Source: Apostichopus japonicus (Eukaryota; Echinodermata; Holothuroidea; Aspidochirotida; Stichopodidae). Taken from it: a stretch of DNA of 64,000 nucleotides. Every line of letters begins with the position of its first letter. The first letter of the stretch is position 1. The DNA lies in contig NC_092572.1 in NCBI RefSeq assembly GCF_037975245.1, positions 30,353,989 through 30,417,988 on the forward strand, in the 5' to 3' direction. The notes beneath the pieces are model-generated. The model did not search any database. It was not told the DNA's origin and worked only from the letters and a program-made list of their open reading frames with translations. A program made the position numbers and the translations under genes. Of this stretch, positions 61,500 through 64,000 are shown piece by piece.

Positions 61500-64000
61500 A
61501 TTCGATTGATCGGTGTCGAACATTCGAATGATCGGTGTCGAACATTCGATGGATGGGTGTCGCACATTCGATTGATCGGTGTCGCACATTCGATTGATCG
61601 GTGTCGAACATTCGATTGATCGGTATTGCACATTCGTTTGGTCGGTGTCGCATATTCGATTAATCGGTGCCGAACATTCGATTGATGGATGCCGAACATC
61701 CGAATGATCGGTCTCGAACATTTGATTGATTGGTGCCGAACATTCGAATGATCTGTGTCGAACATTCGATTGATGGGTGCCGAACATTCGAATGATCTGT
61801 GTCGAACATTTGATTGATTGGTGCCGAACATTCGAATGATCGGTGCCTCACATTCGATTGATAGGTGCCGAACATTCGATTGATAGGTGCCGAACATTCG
61901 AATGATCGGTGTCGAACATTCGATGGGTGTCGCACATAAGATTGATCGGTGTCGCACATTCGATTAATCGGTGCCTCACATTCGATTGATGGGTGTCGAA
62001 CATTCGATTGATGGGTGCCGAACATTCGAATGATCGGTGTCGAACATTTGATTGATTGGTGTCGAACATTCGATTGATGGGTGTCGCACATTCGATTGAT
62101 CGGTAGTGCACATTCGATTGATCGGTGCCGCACATTCGATTGATCTGTGTCGAACATTCGATTGATGGGTATCATTCGATTGAGCGGTGTCGAACATTCG
62201 ATTGATGGGTGTCATTCGAATGATCGGTGCCTCACATTCGAATGATCGGTGCCGAACATTCGAATGATGGGTGTCGAACATTCGATGGGTGTCGCACATC
62301 CGATTGATCGGTGTCGCACATTCGATTAATCGGTGTCGAACATTTGATTGATTGGTGCCGAACATTCGAATGATCTGTGTCGAACATTCGATTGATGGGT
62401 GTCATTCGATTGATCGGTGTCGAACATTCGATTGATCGGTGTCGCACATCCGATTGATCGGTGTCGCACATCCGATTGATCGGTGTCGCACATCCGATTG
62501 ATCGGTGTCGCACATTCGATTAATCGGTGCCGCACATTCGATTGATGGGTGCCGAACTTTCGAATAATCGGATTCGAACATTCGATTGATGGGTGTCGAA
62601 CATTCGATTGATCGGTATTGCACATTCGTTTGGTCGGTGTCGCATATTCTATTAATCGGTGCCGAACATTCGATTGATGGGTGCCGAACATTCGAATGAT
62701 CTGTGTCGAACATTTGATTGATTGGTGCCGAACATTCGAATGATCTGTGTCGAACATTCGATTGATGGGTGTCATTCGATTGATCGGTGTCGAACATTCG
62801 ATTGATCGGTGTCGCACATCCGATTGATCGGTGTCGCACATTCGATTAATCGGTGTTGCACATTCGATTGATGGGTGCCGAACATTCGAATAAACGGATT
62901 CGAATTTTCGATTGATGGGTGCCGAACATTCGAATGATCTGTTTCGAACATTTGATTGATTGGTGCAGAACATTCGAATGATCGGTGTCGCACATTCGAT
63001 TGATCGGTTCTCCACATTCGATTGATTGGTGTCGAACATTCGATTGATGGGTGTCGCAAATTCGATTGATCGGTGTCGAACATTCGATTGATGGGTGTCG
63101 CACATTCGATTGATCGGTATTGCACATTCGTTTGGTCGGTGTCGCATATTCGATTAATCGGTGCCGAAAATTCGATTGATGGGTGCCGAACATTCGAATG
63201 ATCGGTCTCGAACATTTGATTGATCGGTGCCGAACATTCGAATGATCTGTGTCGAACATTCGATTGATGGGTGTCATTCGATTGATCGGTGTCGAACATT
63301 CGATTGATCGGTGTCGCACATCCGATTGATCGTTGTCGCACATTCGATTGATCGGTGACGAACATTCGATTGATGGGTGTCATTCGATTGATCGGTGTCG
63401 AACATTCGATTGATCGGTGTCGCACATCCGATTGATCGCTGTCGCACATTCGATTGATCGGTGTCGAACATCCGATTGATCGGTGTCGCACATTCGATTG
63501 ATTGGTGTCGCACATCCGATTGATCGGTGTCGCACATTCGATTGATGGGTGTCGAACATTCTATTAATGGGTTGCGAACATTCGATTGATTGGTGTCGCA
63601 CATTCGATTGATCGGTACTGCACATTCGATTGATCGGTGTCGAACATTCGATTGATTGGTGTCGAACATTCGATTGATGGTTGCCGAACATTCGAATGAT
63701 CGGTGTCGAACATTTGATTGATTGGTGCCGAACATTCGAATGATCTGTGTCGAACATTCGATTGATGGGTGTCATTCGATTGATCGGTGTCGAACATTCG
63801 ATTGATCGGTGTCGCACATCCGATTGATCGGTGTCGCACATTCGATTGATCGGTAGTGCACATTCGATTGATCGGTGTCGAACATTCGATTGATTGGTGT
63901 CGAACATTCGATTGATGGGTGTCGCACATTCGATTGATCGGTAGTGCACATTCGATTGATCGGTGCCGAACATTCGATTGATGGGTGTCGCACATTCGAT
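61500..64000. repeat. Third, shortened copy of the 5.4-kb HOR segment, cut by window end
   Basis: This matches 58,360-60,906 at 3,138 bp (GGATGGGTGT at 58,413 and 61,551). After about 62,330 the offset is 3,094 bp, following loss of two units (44 bp: GGTGCCGCAC and GGTGCCGAAC units). It still matches at the window edge, so the array continues. Confidence 0.9.

Larger units (their letters stand above)
4264..64000. repeat. 22-bp minisatellite array (right family), about 60 kb
   Basis: The rest of the window is an uninterrupted head-to-tail array with a 22-bp period, roughly 2,700-2,800 units, truncated by the right edge. 4270-4291 is a reference unit; its core is TTCGATTGATCGG followed by TGTCG and an A-rich CGAAC or CGCAC tail. 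Recurrent variants are GATGGG, GATTGG and GATAGG for GATCGG; GCCG for GTCG; CGCAC for CGAAC; CATCCG or CATTTG for CATTCG; CGAATGAT for CGATTGAT; and CGTTTGGTCGG. A minority of units are 18 bp. No unique sequence, transposon or gene interrupts the array. Function is unknown; centromeric or heterochromatic satellite is the plain interpretation. Confidence 0.98.

Noticed and set aside
21140-63000. AATAAA polyadenylation-like signals in the recurrent CGAATAAACGG unit
   Set aside because: They come from a two-base variant of the common CGAATAATCGG unit carried along in HOR copies. No transcription unit is present to use them.
4198-63995. Hundreds of long minus-strand open frames (up to 814 codons) resembling a repetitive Cys/His/Ser protein
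   Set aside because: All are frame rotations of the same 22-bp unit. Overlapping frames encode the same motifs, unit-length changes break frame, and stops come from a recurrent non-coding deletion. There are no non-repeat domains or gene signals.
4264-64000. CRISPR array
   Set aside because: Units are directly adjacent with no spacers, vary among themselves, and there are no cas genes or leader.
4264-64000. Telomeric or subtelomeric simple repeat
   Set aside because: The unit does not resemble known telomere motifs such as TTAGGG, TTAGG or TTTAGGG, and neither edge of the array shows them.
1-64000. tRNA, rRNA or other structured RNA genes
   Set aside because: No cloverleaf, rRNA-like segment or Pol III box arrangement was seen. 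Every stretch of the window is accounted for by the two satellites.

Overview
This window contains no recognisable protein gene or RNA gene. It is satellite DNA from end to end. Two unrelated-looking tandem-repeat families meet at one sharp junction near position 4,260. Uninterrupted short-unit satellite on this scale (about 60 kb of 22-bp units) with layered higher-order duplications points to a eukaryotic nuclear genome, most likely pericentromeric, centromeric or other heterochromatic DNA from a long-read assembly. The sequence does not identify the species. I do not recognise either family.

Region 1 (1-4,263) is a 133-bp satellite, roughly 30 head-to-tail monomers, still running at the left window edge. 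The monomers fall into block-organised subfamilies (here called A, B and C). A recurrent 47-bp internal duplication occurs four times, only in A-type blocks. The last 0.6 kb before the junction is a distinct, oligo-T-rich subfamily C. Most monomers carry AGGTCAAAGGTCA, a perfect DR1 arrangement of nuclear-receptor half-sites, followed by two GGGTCA half-sites.

Region 2 (4,264-64,000) is a 22-bp minisatellite, roughly 2,700-2,800 units, running off the right edge. Each unit has the core TTCGATTGATCGG and usually three CpGs. Unit length is quantised: nearly all units are 22 bp, and a minority are 18 bp through one of two recurrent 4-bp deletions. Other lengths (12, 21, 23 bp) are rare and serve as markers. 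Superimposed is a mosaic of higher-order repeats (HORs). These include tandem duplications with offsets of 714, 908, 1,234 and 5,427 bp, a repeated 3,222/2,420-bp block, and dispersed copies at offsets of about 2.0, 3.6, 4.6, 5.6, 5.7, 7.0 and 8.0 kb. For four of these offsets I counted the 18-bp units, and the length is exactly the sum of 22-bp and 18-bp units. HOR copies also differ from one another by whole-unit insertions and deletions. This is the signature of unequal exchange or replication-based amplification in register.

The many long minus-strand open frames (up to 814 codons) are by-products of the repeat. A 22-bp unit shifts frame each copy and returns to frame every 66 bp, and its reverse complement has no stop codon in any frame. 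The same unit puts a TGA in every plus-strand frame. They should not be annotated as genes. The observations most worth following are the 22-bp array itself with its quantised HOR structure, a near-match to the CENP-B box in the 22-bp unit, the iterated nuclear-receptor-type half-sites in the 133-bp family, the junction, and the almost identical 5.4-kb tandem duplication, which is either very recent or an assembly artefact.
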